Below the pieces are notes generated by a model. The model had not been told where the DNA came from. It did not search any database and was given only the letters and a program-made list of their open reading frames with translations. Below, in pieces: positions 41,429-52,645 of a stretch of 64,000 nucleotides of DNA (position 1 is its first letter; each line of letters begins with the position of its first letter). The position numbers were made by a program, and so were the translations under genes. The stretch spans positions 4,960,001 to 5,024,000 of the forward strand of contig JAPNXP010000004.1 of assembly GCA_028753945.1 (NCBI GenBank), in the 5' to 3' direction. The DNA comes from Hexactinellida sp. DTS-2022 (lineage: Eukaryota; Porifera; Hexactinellida).

Positions 41429-41709
41429 CTTATTCCTCTCTAATCGAACTCAATTGTATTTTAGTATTATTCATTTGTTTATTGTTTATCTTCTTTGTTT
41501 ATTTGAATTTCATACTATCCCCTTTTATATTATTCCTCAAATAAGCTCTGGTCAATAAGAATTGCATTTATTTGATAGAATTAATACCAGGGAATTAAAG
41601 GTTCACGAACGGACTTAATAAACCCAATTCAGTTCATTTCAAATTAAATGGCTATAATAGCAAGAATAATTAACAAACAACATATAAATAATTAGAGCTA
41701 TATAATTAA

Positions 41710-43036
41710 TTATTTGAACCAAGATACTATGTACAAGATGAGACTTATAATGAGTATAAATATAAGCAAATAGCACATAAAATGACCCTTGTTCGAGCTT
41801 CGACTTATGCGCTTTAATATTTGAATATTTGCACTCAGATAATCCTGTACTGGATCAGCTTTCGTGTGCTAGAAAATATAAATTGTAAACATTTGTTCAA
41901 ATACTAGCTAATAGTTATACTTACAACAGAACTCGGTTATAACTTACTTCGGCTTAGTACGTATCACTATTGTTAACCAAGTTTATAAAGCAGAATGTAT
42001 TTCTATGTATAGGGTAAACTCGGTTAGTAAATTTCGTAAATTTACTTGTGCATAAAACTAAAGTTTCAATTATCCATGGTTAACCATAAATTACTTATTC
42101 GGACAAAAAGATACTTCCTTCAACCCGGATTCGAACCAGGGACCTAAGGATAACTATGCCGCTACAGTCCTCCGCTCTACCAACTGAGCTATTGAAGGAA
42201 AGATAAGAAAATAATGCCCCGAAATATTACTGGATTGGCATATTGGGCTGTTCAAATTATGTAAATTAATTAAATAATGTTTGACAAGCCATTTTATTTG
42301 TACAGTAGATGTCGGATATAAAAACACTATGTTGGAAAACGGTTGCCATATACCCTATATAATTTATGTCGGTTATAAGAACATTATATGCAGTTCCCGA
42401 CGATGTGCTTATAACCGGCATCCACCGTATTATAGAATAATCAAAAAGCGTGACATAGGGAGGGGGATGAATATTCGGTAATTTTGTCTAACGTTTGTAT
42501 GGCTTCAATAATACGTACCATTTCCTGAAGGAATTGGTTTGACTGTCTAATGTCATCTCTCATATCTACTGTTATCTAGAAAGAATAGATTTTAGCATAA
42601 ATAGATATTTATGCATCGGCAAACACCTTTCCAATATTATAACCCAGCTTTGCAAAGGTGAACTTTTATGCAAAAAAATGAACTTGTCACTGCTGAAATT
42701 AACATTTAAAAAAGATGTCTGTCGATATATACAGTAGAACCTCGTTAGTAAGAACATCAGGGGACCATCAAAATGTGTTCGCCTTATCCGGAATTCGTAG
42801 TAACCAATATCATTTATATTGAAAAGGCTTTGAAGGGGACTGAAATAGTGTTCGGATTAATCGTGTTCTTATTCATTTAACGAGGTTCTATTGTAGTTCC
42901 TTTTATTATTATTACAAACTAGATAGCTCACATCTTTGAGCTGCGCTACGCTTTTCCTAATAGTATTTGCCAACTCATCATTTTGCTGGAGTTGTGACTC
43001 TTTCATTGAGGTTGCAGTTCTGTAAGAAACGGCCAT
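41710..43036 (-). CDS. BET1: BET1-family Qc-SNARE (three short exons)
   Basis: Reconstructed by reading: exons 42932-43036, 42519-42575 and 41710-41868, all GT/AG and phase 0, giving 106 residues (human BET1 is 118). The SNARE motif runs about 15-75 and includes S-V-A-Q-L-K-D-I-T-V-D-M-R-D-D-I-R-Q-S-N-Q-F-L and I-L-K-R-I-S-R-S. A single C-terminal membrane anchor starts C-Y-L-L-I-F-I-L and ends W-F-K at the stop. This is the BET1 layout of an ER-Golgi v-/t-SNARE. The usual acidic residue after the E-M of the motif is His here. Intron 1 holds a family A MITE; intron 2 (41869-42518) holds a tRNA-Tyr on the same strand and a B-in-O composite element. Exons are too short for simple frame finding, so the gene is easily missed. 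Confidence 0.88.
42116..42198 (-). tRNA. tRNA-Tyr (GUA) with a 10-nt intron, inside BET1 intron 2
   Basis: Identical to the 35640 copy except for one intron base (CGGCATAGTT). Same stems and A and B boxes, T5 terminator downstream. The flanks (TTATCCATGG, CGGACAAAAAG) also match, so a segment wider than the tRNA was duplicated. Confidence 0.96.
42245..42490. mobile_element. Family O element containing a family B MITE
   Basis: O sequence on both sides (TGTTTGACAAGCCATT at the left, GCGTGACATAGGGAGG at the right). B is 42303-42427. Confidence 0.75.
42732..42893. mobile_element. Family A MITE in BET1 intron 1
   Basis: CAGTAGAACCTCGTTAGTA to AACGAGGTTCTATTG, TA flanked. Confidence 0.85.
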
Positions 43037-43204
43037 ACTCCCTATACATTTGATGGCACTCTTATAATTATACTGTAATTAATAATTCAGACAATATATA
43101 TATACTCCTAAATTAGGCGACGTAGTCAAAAGTGCATCATTTTTAACGGAATTAAATTACAGTGGAGCGGCATTATTAACAACTCCCCTATTAGCAATAT
43201 AATA

Positions 43205-44405
43205 TATACGAGCCCTTCGGTCTCGGTCGCTTTGCGACAGATCGGTGCTACGCACCTCAAGTTAACGGCCGCTGTGCGGCCTTACTCCTCACATTTTCTA
43301 CCATGGAAATGGTAGATAGGGACGTTATGATTTGGATTTTCATTAATTTGTTTACCTATTTGTGTAAACAACAACAACAACAAATACTCATATTAGAATT
43401 TTATAAATGCGAAATTCGTGTTCAGCACACTTGTTTACTTATAATACCTATTGAAGGTTAACTTCTAGGTTGATTTTGAATTTTCATTAAATTGTTTAGC
43501 TATTTTGAGTTAACAACAACAACAACAACAACAAATATTCATATTAGAAAATTTAAACGCGAAATTCGTGTTCAGCATACTTGTTTACCTACAATACACG
43601 TTGAAAGCTAACTTCTAGGTTGATTTTAAATTTTAATTTTTTTGTTTACCTATTTTGTGTAAACAACAACAACAAATATTCATATTAGAAAATTCTAACC
43701 GCGAAAATCGTGTTCAGCATACTTGTTTACCTATAATACCCGTTGAAAACTAACTTCTAGGTTGATTCTGAATTTTCATTAATTTGTTTACCTATTTTGT
43801 GTAAACAACAACAACAAATATTAATATTATAAATTTATAAACGCGAAATTCGTGTTCAGCATACTTGTTTACCTATAATACCCGTTGGAAGCTAACTTCT
43901 AGGTTGATTTTGAATTTTCATTAATTTGTTTACCTATTTTGTGTAAACAACAACAACAAATATTAATATTATAAATTTATAAACGCGAAATTCGTGTTCA
44001 GCATACTTGTTAACCTATAATACCCGTTGGAAGCAAACTTCTAGGTTGATTTTGAATTTCATTAATTTGTTTACCTATTTTGTGTAAACAACAACAACAA
44101 ATATTCATATTATAAATTTGTAAATGCGAAATTCGTGTTCAGCATACTTGTTTACATTATATAACATTTGAAAGTAGGTGAATATCTCATATATTAATGC
44201 GGTTTCTATCCCCCCGTCACTTTAATACAATCCGGACAAACAAACACACACACACACAACAATCGAGATTTAATAATACGAGCCCTTCGGTCTCGGTCGC
44301 TTCGCGACGGATCACTCTCTCACAAAAGTCGCGAAGCGACTTTTGTTCGTTCGTATTAAGCACTACGCGATACAATTAACGGCCACTTCGCGGCCTTTCC
44401 CTCCC
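43205..44405. mobile_element. Helitron-like element with a central tandem array
   Basis: ACGAGCCCTTCGGTCTCGGT occurs at both ends (43209 and 44279), each time followed by GC-rich short hairpins. One is AAAAGTCGCGAAGCGACTTTT-like at 44326-44345. Between them lie about six tandem units of about 142 bp. Helitron-type DINE/HINE elements have a central tandem array and a 3' hairpin, but no Rep/helicase is present, so the class is inference. Confidence 0.55.
43320..44190. repeat. Satellite array, about six units of 140-150 bp
   Basis: Each unit has GTAAACAACAACAACAAATA, GCGAAATTCGTGTTCAGC and GAAAGCTAACTTCTAGGTTG (or close variants). GCGAAATTCGTG-type words begin near 43408, 43559, 43701, 43842, 43984 and 44125. 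The CAA-triplet run varies between units. Confidence 0.88.
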
Positions 44406-44849
44406 CAAAAGCAATCACATTAATAATGAGCTTTAATAGCTCAATAAATTTCAGTTGCACGATAAGAAAGCTCGAATCAAAATAATACTAAAAGAAAAAC
44501 AGGCAATAGAATAGACTAATGATTGATTGGTTAAATGAATTTATTTTCAATCAATCAAATTGCAGCCTCAGAAAATATTTCTATTATGCACAATCTATTT
44601 ATACTAATTGATGAAATCTGCTAATCCATACTAATAAACCCTCGAATTTAATTGGCTAACAAATTTTGTCACCTTCAAATGTGAATATTTCTCTTCAAAA
44701 ACCAATAGATCGTTGTCGCAGTACAAAATTACCCCTGTATAAAAATTTTCAGCTTTCTGGGACTCGTAGTCTTTCCAATCAATTCTGGACAAACACACAC
44801 ACAAACAAACACACACACAACAATTCCTCTTTTTATATATAGATAGATA

Positions 44850-45014
44850 CAGTTGAAACCGGATATTTTTAACAATCGGATATATTTAACACATTTTCTT
44901 GTAAATAATTAATTATTGTTGTTGTTGTAAAATCGGGTATTTTTAACAATCAGATATTTTTAACATCGGATATTTTTAACGGATATTTTTAACAAAAATA
45001 TCCGGTTTCAACTG
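44850..45014. mobile_element. Family G MITE
   Basis: CAGTTGAAACCGGATATTTT mirrored by AAAATATCCGGTTTCAACTG, TA at the right. CGGATATTTTTAAC is repeated inside. Confidence 0.85.
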
Positions 45015-45419
45015 TATATATATATTGCTTTATTAGCAACCGCTTTTCAGATCCCAAGCGTGATAATACTGTTAATTTCATCCCCCTAATAGCAACCAGA
45101 TTTAGTGGCAAACCCGAGTTGCTAATAAAGCACCTCCACTGTAATTTGTAACACATATTCTATTTTTACTGTGCCGATTACCATGTAGTGCCAGTATTGA
45201 AATCACTGCCTTTTTACTGTGCAGAGTACTATATATAGTGGGCCAATTATATTTATATAAGCTTTTGGTAAAAAAATAATATTCAAAATGGAAATACTGC
45301 ATTTATTCCACTGAATTAGTTAGAACAACTCCACATTAATGAACCAACGTTTCCTGATTAACCATTTTGAATAAAAAGGATGGTTTTTACAGTTCCTTGG
45401 AATTACTCTCCCACGGGCC

Positions 45420-45825
45420 TTGGACCAGTGTATTATACAGACATTTGTAAATACGCTCCTAATCCTGGTCTGATCCAATTTTAACACGCCTAAATCACAA
45501 ATTAATGTTACGGTATTGGAGAGGATTCCAAATTTTCGCGCTACTAATTAAAATTTTCCAAAATCATACTCCAAAAGGAGCGTCTCGCGCTCCTGGATAA
45601 TCCCTTACTTTCTTTGTAATACAATAGTTGTTTCAGAAAGCTTGTTCCTTGCCTGGGTCAAATGCCCCTTTATGGCACCATACCAAAGGTACCATTCAAA
45701 CGTTAAGTGATCAACCAATGTGTGACAGACCATCCTTTTTGTTTACAAATAGGTCAAAAGCGTGACATAGGGAGGGGTGTCTAATTTTCCTGGAATTTGC
45801 GTTATGTGACGTTTGAACGAAACTC
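45420..45825. repeat. Dispersed repeat (inverted copy) and family O element without insert
   Basis: 45425-45600 is the inverse of the 39100-39290 repeat, with CAAAAGGAGCGTCTCGCGCT in common. 45690-45825 is a family O copy with an intact, uninterrupted centre. Confidence 0.65.
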
Positions 45826-45983
45826 ATATAAATTGGCAAATGGTTAGGGTTATAGCGAAATTCAATAAATTTGGAATAAATCACAGCAAATACGTATTCT
45901 AATAAATTACATAACAAACATCGATTAAATGTCAAGTGCCGTTAGGCTGAAGTGATGCTATATAGAACTAACGAAACTAATAA

Positions 45984-47225
45984 TCATTTCTTGAAAAAAC
46001 AATTTAGAGAAGATTGTTTTGTAACTGTCAAAGGTTTAAGTTTCGTATTTTTAATTTCCTCTTCTGAGCTCTCATCTGTAGAAACCATTACATATTTCTT
46101 TTTTGTAATAAGAGCTCCAGAATTATCTTCATAACATTCATCTACTAATTTCTGTATTCTTTTCCGTCTTTTCCCTGTAACTGGATTTATTCTAACTTGT
46201 TCAGGAATTTGTTTTTCTACTACAACTGTTTGTTGTTGTTGTTGTAGTTGTTCCAGTTGTTCCTGTGCTTGTTGTTGTTGTTCATGTAGTTGTTGTTGTT
46301 GTTGTTGTTGTTGTCGTTGCTTTTGTCGTTGCTTTTGTTGTTGTCGTTTCTCTCTTATTGGTATCTCTTCCTCGAAATCATCATCACTATCATCCTCTAG
46401 GAACCCTGTCACCTTGGGTCTCTCTGTATGGGACTGTACAACCTCTACGGGGAGGGAGGGGGGGAAATACCGACGAGGTTTCGATCCCATTTCACTCTCA
46501 GAGCTTTCTGAATCTGTGTACTCCGAATAGGCTGGTATATTATTCAATTCTTCAGGCTTGGTTTGTTCTTCTACTTTGCAAACTTGTGTAGTTGGTTTAC
46601 TTTTGGGAGTGCTTGAAAACATAATTCTATTTTTAGGCTGTTTAGAATTGATAGTTGATTTGTTCGACCCAATTTTGTGTGAAATTTTGTTCGGTTTTAA
46701 TTTGGTTTCTACTGGGATTTTCGGAATAGAATTCGATGGTTTTGGTGTATCTTTTTCAACTTTTGTGGCAACAGTAGTTTGTGTTCCAGATTTTAATTTT
46801 AGAGTTCTTCTTCTGATGTGCGAGTTTTTAATGAGTGATAATTTATTTATTGCAATTTTATCCTGTGTAATTAGATTTAATGCTTTTTGTATGGAACTAG
46901 CTTTGGTGACGATATACTTACAAATACTGTAAATATGCAGTGAGAGAATCCGAGTAAACTGAGTTTTGGTTGATTCCAGTTCCTTTTCTGGCACGAGTTT
47001 AACAAGCATATTGTAAGGGGAAATATAACCGCTTATAATAAACACGGGAAATACTGGATGGGATGGAATAGATCGAGCTTTGTGTACATACGTGTATAGC
47101 ATAGATTTGGCTTGATTGCATGGCACACCAAGTTCTAATGCTAAATGTATGTAAGTAACTATTTTATCTTCACATTGTATCCAGTTGTCGATTATTTGGA
47201 GATAGGCTTCCTCTGAAAACGACAT
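45984..47225 (-). CDS. POLD3: DNA polymerase delta subunit 3 (p66/POLD3-like)
   Basis: I start at the ATG at 47225 (M-S-F-S-E-E-A-Y), giving 413 residues; a longer frame adds 25 residues unlike the family. The N-terminal region (about 1-130) fits the winged-helix part that binds POLD2, with F-I-I-S-G-Y and L-V-P-E-K-E-L-E. The middle is low-complexity Lys/Ser/Pro. A poly-Gln block lies at about 290-345. The extreme C-terminus Q-S-S-L-N-C-F-F-K-K is a PCNA-interacting (PIP) box, as in human POLD3. The subunit tethers polymerase delta to PCNA in replication and break-induced repair. The gene is intronless; human POLD3 is 466 residues. Confidence 0.88.
   Translation of the reverse strand: MSFSEEAYLQIIDNWIQCEDKIVTYIHLALELGVPCNQAKSMLYTYVHKARSIPSHPVFPVFIISGYISPYNMLVKLVPEKELESTKTQFTRILSLHIYSICKYIVTKASSIQKALNLITQDKIAINKLSLIKNSHIRRRTLKLKSGTQTTVATKVEKDTPKPSNSIPKIPVETKLKPNKISHKIGSNKSTINSKQPKNRIMFSSTPKSKPTTQVCKVEEQTKPEELNNIPAYSEYTDSESSESEMGSKPRRYFPPSLPVEVVQSHTERPKVTGFLEDDSDDDFEEEIPIREKRQQQKQRQKQRQQQQQQQQLHEQQQQAQEQLEQLQQQQQTVVVEKQIPEQVRINPVTGKRRKRIQKLVDECYEDNSGALITKKKYVMVSTDESSEEEIKNTKLKPLTVTKQSSLNCFFKK
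46225..46350 (-). repeat. CAA/CAG repeat encoding a poly-Gln tract in POLD3
   Basis: A mixed CAA/CAG run interrupted by Lys, Arg, His and Glu codons. Antisense poly-Val/Cys frames over it are shadows. Confidence 0.85.
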
Positions 47226-48712
47226 TCTAGTTGGAATAGGAAAAGAGCGAAAATGCAGTGTGACACTAATTTGAATTGTAACGCCCAGGGTTTCATTCAA
47301 ACGCGAAATTTTGTAACTTTTCTAGGCGCGCGAAAATTGATAGATGCTCCCATAGATGTAATACAAAATGATTAATTTAGGCGTGTGAGCGAGCTCAAAC
47401 TAAATCTAGAGCGAAGAATATTTTGCCTGGATGAAAGCCTGGTAATTGGCCAGGTAACATTTTTCAAACAGCAATTAATAATATAATGCTCTATGTAAAC
47501 TATTTTCTGCTGAATTAATTACATATCAGTTAGTTAAGGGAAATCATATATATATCATATATAACTTATATAACTTATTAATTAATTAATATTGTACTAT
47601 TCCTGATTTACAATATAACTAGCAGTTTTTGAATTGTATAATAAACTGAAGACTTTTAGCTTAAGTAACATAAATATTTGTAGTTATATTTCCCACTCAT
47701 TCTCTCTCAACTATTTATTCTGTTCAAGTAACGTGACTTATTCAATTAAACTCTTGAATTAAGATATGGGAGGATCGTACCTAGGCTCAAAACACATATT
47801 TTGAGCTCATTAGCTAATAGCTATAGCTATCCCTTTGTTATTGTCTGATACTTTTACACATGTATCATAGTATATCATAAATATTGCTTTCAGGTCCATT
47901 GAGGTGATATATTAATTATTAATTAAGTAAATTATTAATTGAGTAAATTATTAATTTATTTTAAATGAGATTTGCAAACAATTCCTATTTTGAAAAGGAA
48001 TTACAGTAGAACCTGAAAATAACGGCCACCAAATGGACTGGTCAAAAAAAATCCCCTTATGTACAGGTGACCGTTATACACAGGTTAATTATATTATTAG
48101 AAGTCATGTGGGGACCTATTCTAAGTACCATTATAAACAGGTTCTACTGTACTTACATATCAGCCAATAACTTTATAATTTAATGTAATTTTCATGCACT
48201 GGCAAGGTCATTTATATTATCCATTTCAGGTAATTAGCAACGGTAATCTGGGAAAACCAATAAATACAAAATCTAAGGATTTTTAAGCATTATTAATAAT
48301 ATAACTAGGGAATTTGCGAAGCCGGGTTTCTATATTGAAAAGGTGTTGGCCGATATAAAAGTAAGCCCATTTGAAATAGCTACTGTAAATCCCTTTTATA
48401 ACCCTTAATAAAATGATAAAGCGAGTAAATAAACTTTTAGGCAAAGAATTTACAAATATAGATTAGCTATAATACAGATTGACATAAATGTATACTCAAT
48501 AAATACGCGTAAATATGAATCTAACAAACACAAATAATAGGGTAATCCCTTTATATACTGGTAATTGGACACAGTTAAATACTACCTATAATTAGAGATA
48601 TGTTAGAAAACTACATTTCCTAGAGCTTATCATAGTAACAGACAGGTAAAATGGAATTTAGGGAAGAATCCAAAAAGCAACGCTAAAGTCCAAAGCGAGA
48701 CTCCATCAAATT
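47226..48712. other. Intergenic between POLD3 and the G-beta gene
   Basis: Holds a dispersed repeat (47335-47460, words ATGCTCCCATA and GAGCTCAAACTAAATCTAG) and a family L MITE. The rest is AT-rich and featureless. Confidence 0.55.
48004..48149. mobile_element. Family L MITE
   Basis: CAGTAGAACCTGAAAATAAC to TTATAAACAGGTTCTACTG, TA flanked. A left end of a related element is at 27934. Confidence 0.8.
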
Positions 48713-49765
48713 TCAGTTGAAAATCCTAAGATTCGTGTCCCAAGATCCAGTCGCGACCGCCATCCCACTCGGCGGAATTCCCAAACAGCTGACTCGGTTT
48801 TCGTGCGCTGCGAGAACTCCCAAACGGTCGCGTTTCAAAGCGTCCCAAATGTGTACCGCGTTATTATCGTACCCCGCGAATATCAGCCGGCCAGAGTGAG
48901 AAAACGCGACTGAAGTAACTCCGAAATTCATCCCATCGATAGCGTACTGTTCCAGCATTTGGTCGGAACGAATATCGAACAACGCACAAGTACAGTCATC
49001 CGACCCAGTGGAAAACACATTACCAGAAGGGCCATACGCAACAGAATTTATGTCCGCTTCGTGTCCAAAGAAAGTCTGCTCGCATTCGCCACTACGAATA
49101 TCCCAAAGTTTAGCCGTCCCATCGCAAGACCCGCTAATCATCGTGTTATTATCCTCCGAGATTGAGAAGCTCATTACGTCACCACTATGTCCCCTGAAGT
49201 GAGTAATCATCTTCGCGGTCTCGACGTCCCATAGCGCTAATGTCATGTCACCCGATGACGTCATTATCCGTTCGTCGTCTAGGAAGCGACAGCAGGAGAG
49301 GTACCCCGTGTGACCGCCCAGCTCGCGACTAGTCTTTATGTTCCCTTCGCGTGTCTTTAGGTTATAGATAGAGCAGATATTATCGAGCCCACCACACGCG
49401 ACAAAAGTGCCACTTGGTGAGTAAGCACAGCTCATCACCCAGCTAGAACGTAGAGGAATAGCGTGCACTTTGTTAGTGGTGTATCCGTCCCATATTATTA
49501 GCTTCCCGTCTTGAGACGCGCTAACCAAATGCTGAGAATCGCTTGACCAGTGTAGGGCGTATATTTTCGCGAGATGTCCCTTTAGGATTTGTCTGAGTCG
49601 CAGGTTTATTTTCGGTAGCGGTTCCACGCTTGCGGCTACGTCGGTTAGTTCGCGGTCTTTGACGGCGTTTCGCGATTGCGTGAGTTTGTGTTTGAGCGCT
49701 TCTAGCTCTTGTCTGAGCTGTTGGTAGTCGGCCTGAGAGCGACCTGCCTTTCTATTTGCTGCCAT
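48713..49765 (-). CDS. GNB1: Heterotrimeric G-protein beta subunit (GNB1-4 type)
   Basis: A 350-residue single-exon frame with an N-terminal coiled coil (about 12-45) that pairs with G-gamma, then seven WD40 repeats. It follows vertebrate Gbeta1 closely: [43 protein letters not shown] and A-T-G-S-W-D. Contact residues for G-alpha are kept (Lys in D-G-K, Trp in S-S-W-V, Asp in G-D-V-M-S, Asp in E-A-D-I-N, the final G-S-W-D Trp). It is 10 residues longer at the N-terminus than Gbeta1 and ends I-F-N instead of I-W-N. Intronless, unlike most animal Gbeta genes. Confidence 0.95.
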   Translation of the reverse strand: MAANRKAGRSQADYQQLRQELEALKHKLTQSRNAVKDRELTDVAASVEPLPKINLRLRQILKGHLAKIYALHWSSDSQHLVSASQDGKLIIWDGYTTNKVHAIPLRSSWVMSCAYSPSGTFVACGGLDNICSIYNLKTREGNIKTSRELGGHTGYLSCCRFLDDERIMTSSGDMTLALWDVETAKMITHFRGHSGDVMSFSISEDNNTMISGSCDGTAKLWDIRSGECEQTFFGHEADINSVAYGPSGNVFSTGSDDCTCALFDIRSDQMLEQYAIDGMNFGVTSVAFSHSGRLIFAGYDNNAVHIWDALKRDRLGVLAAHENRVSCLGIPPSGMAVATGSWDTNLRIFN

Positions 49766-50436
49766 CTGAGTGTAAATAAAAGCTAGGAAAGGTAAATCGC
49801 CTAAACGCCAATAAATAGAAGGGGTGAATTCGTATAAATATATATACCTACTCTTTTCAAGGTTTCGAGTTTATTCTAGACACAAGACAAAAAGGAAAAA
49901 TTGTAACACTTATCCGCATCAATCTTGTCTATCTAAAGGATATTTTGGTGAATAATTCTTCGGAAATTTTATCGAAATAAAGAGATAATCTTTTACATAA
50001 AACTTTGCTTTTATAAGCTAATCGAGATTTCTATGAGCATACTTGTATTACAGATTTGTATTATAGAGAGTATCATTTACAGAATAATAGTGTGTTGGAT
50101 TATATATCTAGCTGTAATCTGAAATTCCTAAGAATTAATATCATATCATTCAAGGTCATATGTTAATTAATGAGATTATTATAAAGTTAGGGCTATTTTA
50201 AGCAATTCTGGATATAATTAATTATAGCTTATAAGTAGAACTGAAAGAGGAAATATAAGAATTATAATGATTCATTTAATTGTTCCACAAAAGGCAATGT
50301 ATAAATATCCTGTGAGTTCAAAAAACAAATGTGTATTTTCTAATAATAATCACACAAACAATTGCGGGCAAGTTAATTATGTTTCAATCAGGGTTATATA
50401 ATTATCATGCTTATAAATATAGTAATTATCGAATTA

Positions 50437-52645
50437 CAGTAGACTCTCGTTAAAAATAAACACCAAGGGACCGCTTAAGGGTGCTCTGTACTGATATTTT
50501 GACACCCGACGACCTAATGTTTTTATTGCGTTTTTGGATAGTACTAATATATCTAAGATATCCTTGAAAATATTAGAGTTCTACCATGTATATATCCTTA
50601 GTTATGAACTAGACAATGTCAATATAGGCCTAATCCATACTAGCCAAATATTTAAAAAAAATTTTTATGTTAGTTTTTAGCGCGAAACATGTCAATTATA
50701 AAATATACCTGAGTCAATACTCAATGTTTTAAATCGAACCGAAATATGCTTTTTCTTTAATCTACTCTATGTTATTGTCATTTTTGTGAAATTGGTCAAA
50801 AAAACCCCACTATTTTTCATTAAAAGTATACTAATTCAATTTTTTTGTATTATATTGCCAAAACTGCCCGCTTTTAAAACATGCGCCTACATATACTGAG
50901 CATTTTAAAAAAAAGTTTGACTTTCTAGAATAAAAATTCTCTTTTTTACATCCATATGCCCAAATGGTCTTTTTTTACACCTTCATAATTAGCATTTAAT
51001 TAATTTGTGTCGAAGTGGCTGAGTCCAGAATATGAAAGTGCGAGGAAAAGGAGTTCCTAAACTGCATAAAATAGATAATGTCATTTGAAATTGAATTAGA
51101 CTATTTTTAGCAATTTAGAGCTAAGCTCTATCTCATTTGGATCAGAAGTTGGATTTTTGTCAGCTTTTTAACATATTGCCACTTTGACACCACCATATTT
51201 GGGCATTTGAAATCAGAACACATCATTCGAATTATAATATAATCCCAAAAGTTTATCCAATGAGTAAGAAATAGAATCATGATGTGACTAGAATTTTAGA
51301 GCTAGTCTCTGCTGTCCAGAGATCAAGAGTTACAATATTTGCTTCGTCATCAAAATTGGGCACATCAAATTACCATATATGGTCATGTTAAAAAGTGTGA
51401 CACTTAGAGTCCTAAATGTATTATAAACGTATAGCAAGTCAGGTATTTACAGTATTTTCTAATGCCTATGATCATTTTATCTCAAAGCGTTTCTGAAATA
51501 TCAACAGGTGTGAAATGTCAGATTTTTTGCCCCCATCTGTGGCCCAAAAGTCCATAACTTATCGAATAATGATTGGATCGTGTTGTGTAACGTCTCATTT
51601 TGTGCGCAAATGCTATTTCCATATTTGTATTACCAAATTGGTGTTTTATATAATACATTATTGTATATTTGAGGGCCTTGAGGTGTGAAAATATGACAAA
51701 ACAGACAAAACCATAGTCATAAATTGGTCATAACTCATGATATATTATTGTAAAAGTGTTGAAAACAAATGCTACGCATAGATAAGAAGCTGGCGCATTT
51801 TTATGAAGAATAACAGAATTATTCTGCTGTCCAATTTCCCAAAGTAATATATGATCACCGGGTACTTGCATACCCTTCATATTCTTTTATGCCCCTAATT
51901 TCCTAATTTTTGACATATTCCTGAACTTTTTGACGTGAACCTGTATATTTTGACCTGTAGATTCCGAAATTTTTAATTTTGGGAACAATATATGGCAGTG
52001 TAGAATTTTATCACCTCTTTTGATTTTGAAATTCGGAAAAATTCGTGGGCCGCAGCCTTAGAATGCTTATAAAACCAAAAATAATAATCAGAAAGTCAAA
52101 AAATTTCTCTGGGGTAACACATGATACATCCTCAGACCCTTGAACTAGATTTGAAATTTTTTTCTTCTAACATTTTATAACTATAGTTTAGTGCACGACT
52201 GCGTTTTATGATTATTTTGAAAAAATGGCCTTTAGCATCGTTTCTTCTGCAAAAATAAATAAAATAAAAATTATTACTGAGAGGAAATAGTCTCATAATA
52301 ATATGTTCAAAAATTCAAAAAGATTCAACAATTTTTGAAAAAATGTCATGCCCATATAAGGAAGTCGACGTCTTATTTTATTAAAAAACACCATCTTGAT
52401 TGAAAATTAAGAAGAAAAAAAATCATAGAAGTCAATCTCTATCTCATCTAGAGTATTCCTAGTAGTAAATTATGCAATTCTGAGATTCACCGTGAACGCC
52501 CGAATATCAATACAGATTACCCTTAATTATCCAGAATTCGTTTAACCGGAGTCAATTGCATGCATTTGTATAGGCTAAGGAATTAAACCTTGTACTCCTT
52601 AACCGATATTTCCCTTTATCCGTGTTCCTATTAACGAGAGTCTAC
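50437..52645. mobile_element. Family D MITE interrupted by a TTAA-flanked element
   Basis: CAGTAGACTCTCGTTAAAAA at the left, AACGAGAGTCTACTG at the right, with D words (AATTGCATGCATTTGTATAG) on the right side of the insert. Confidence 0.85.
50475..52526. mobile_element. 2.04-kb TTAA-flanked non-autonomous element
   Basis: TTAA at 50475-50478 and 52523-52526 border inverted ends GGGTGCTCTGTACTGATAT and ATATCAATACAGATTACCC. The inside is AT-rich with no frame above 60 codons. The TTAA duplication is piggyBac-like, but the ends differ from the 26856 element. Confidence 0.8.

Larger units (their letters stand above)
37010..41501. repeat. Large inverted duplication carrying two NHL genes
   Basis: The left arm (37010-38633) and right arm (39887-41501) are about 1.62 kb each and highly similar, including flanking non-coding sequence. 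The spacer is about 1.25 kb. The inner ends carry the transposon-like word CACGAAAACAATAAGCGCCG, also found (in part) at 21675. Confidence 0.9.
43160..45141. mobile_element. Family E MITE split by about 1.8 kb of inserted sequence
   Basis: The left part CAGTGGAGCGGC to CCCTATTAGCAA spans 43160-43199. The right part, from TTTATTAGCAACCGC at 45030 to CACCTCCACTG at 45141, completes the element. Between them lie the satellite element and a family G MITE. Confidence 0.7.

Noticed and set aside
46265..46591. Poly-Val frame
   Set aside because: Antisense of the poly-Gln tract in POLD3.
48717..49202. Plus-strand frames in the G-beta locus
   Set aside because: Antisense shadows of the WD40 gene.
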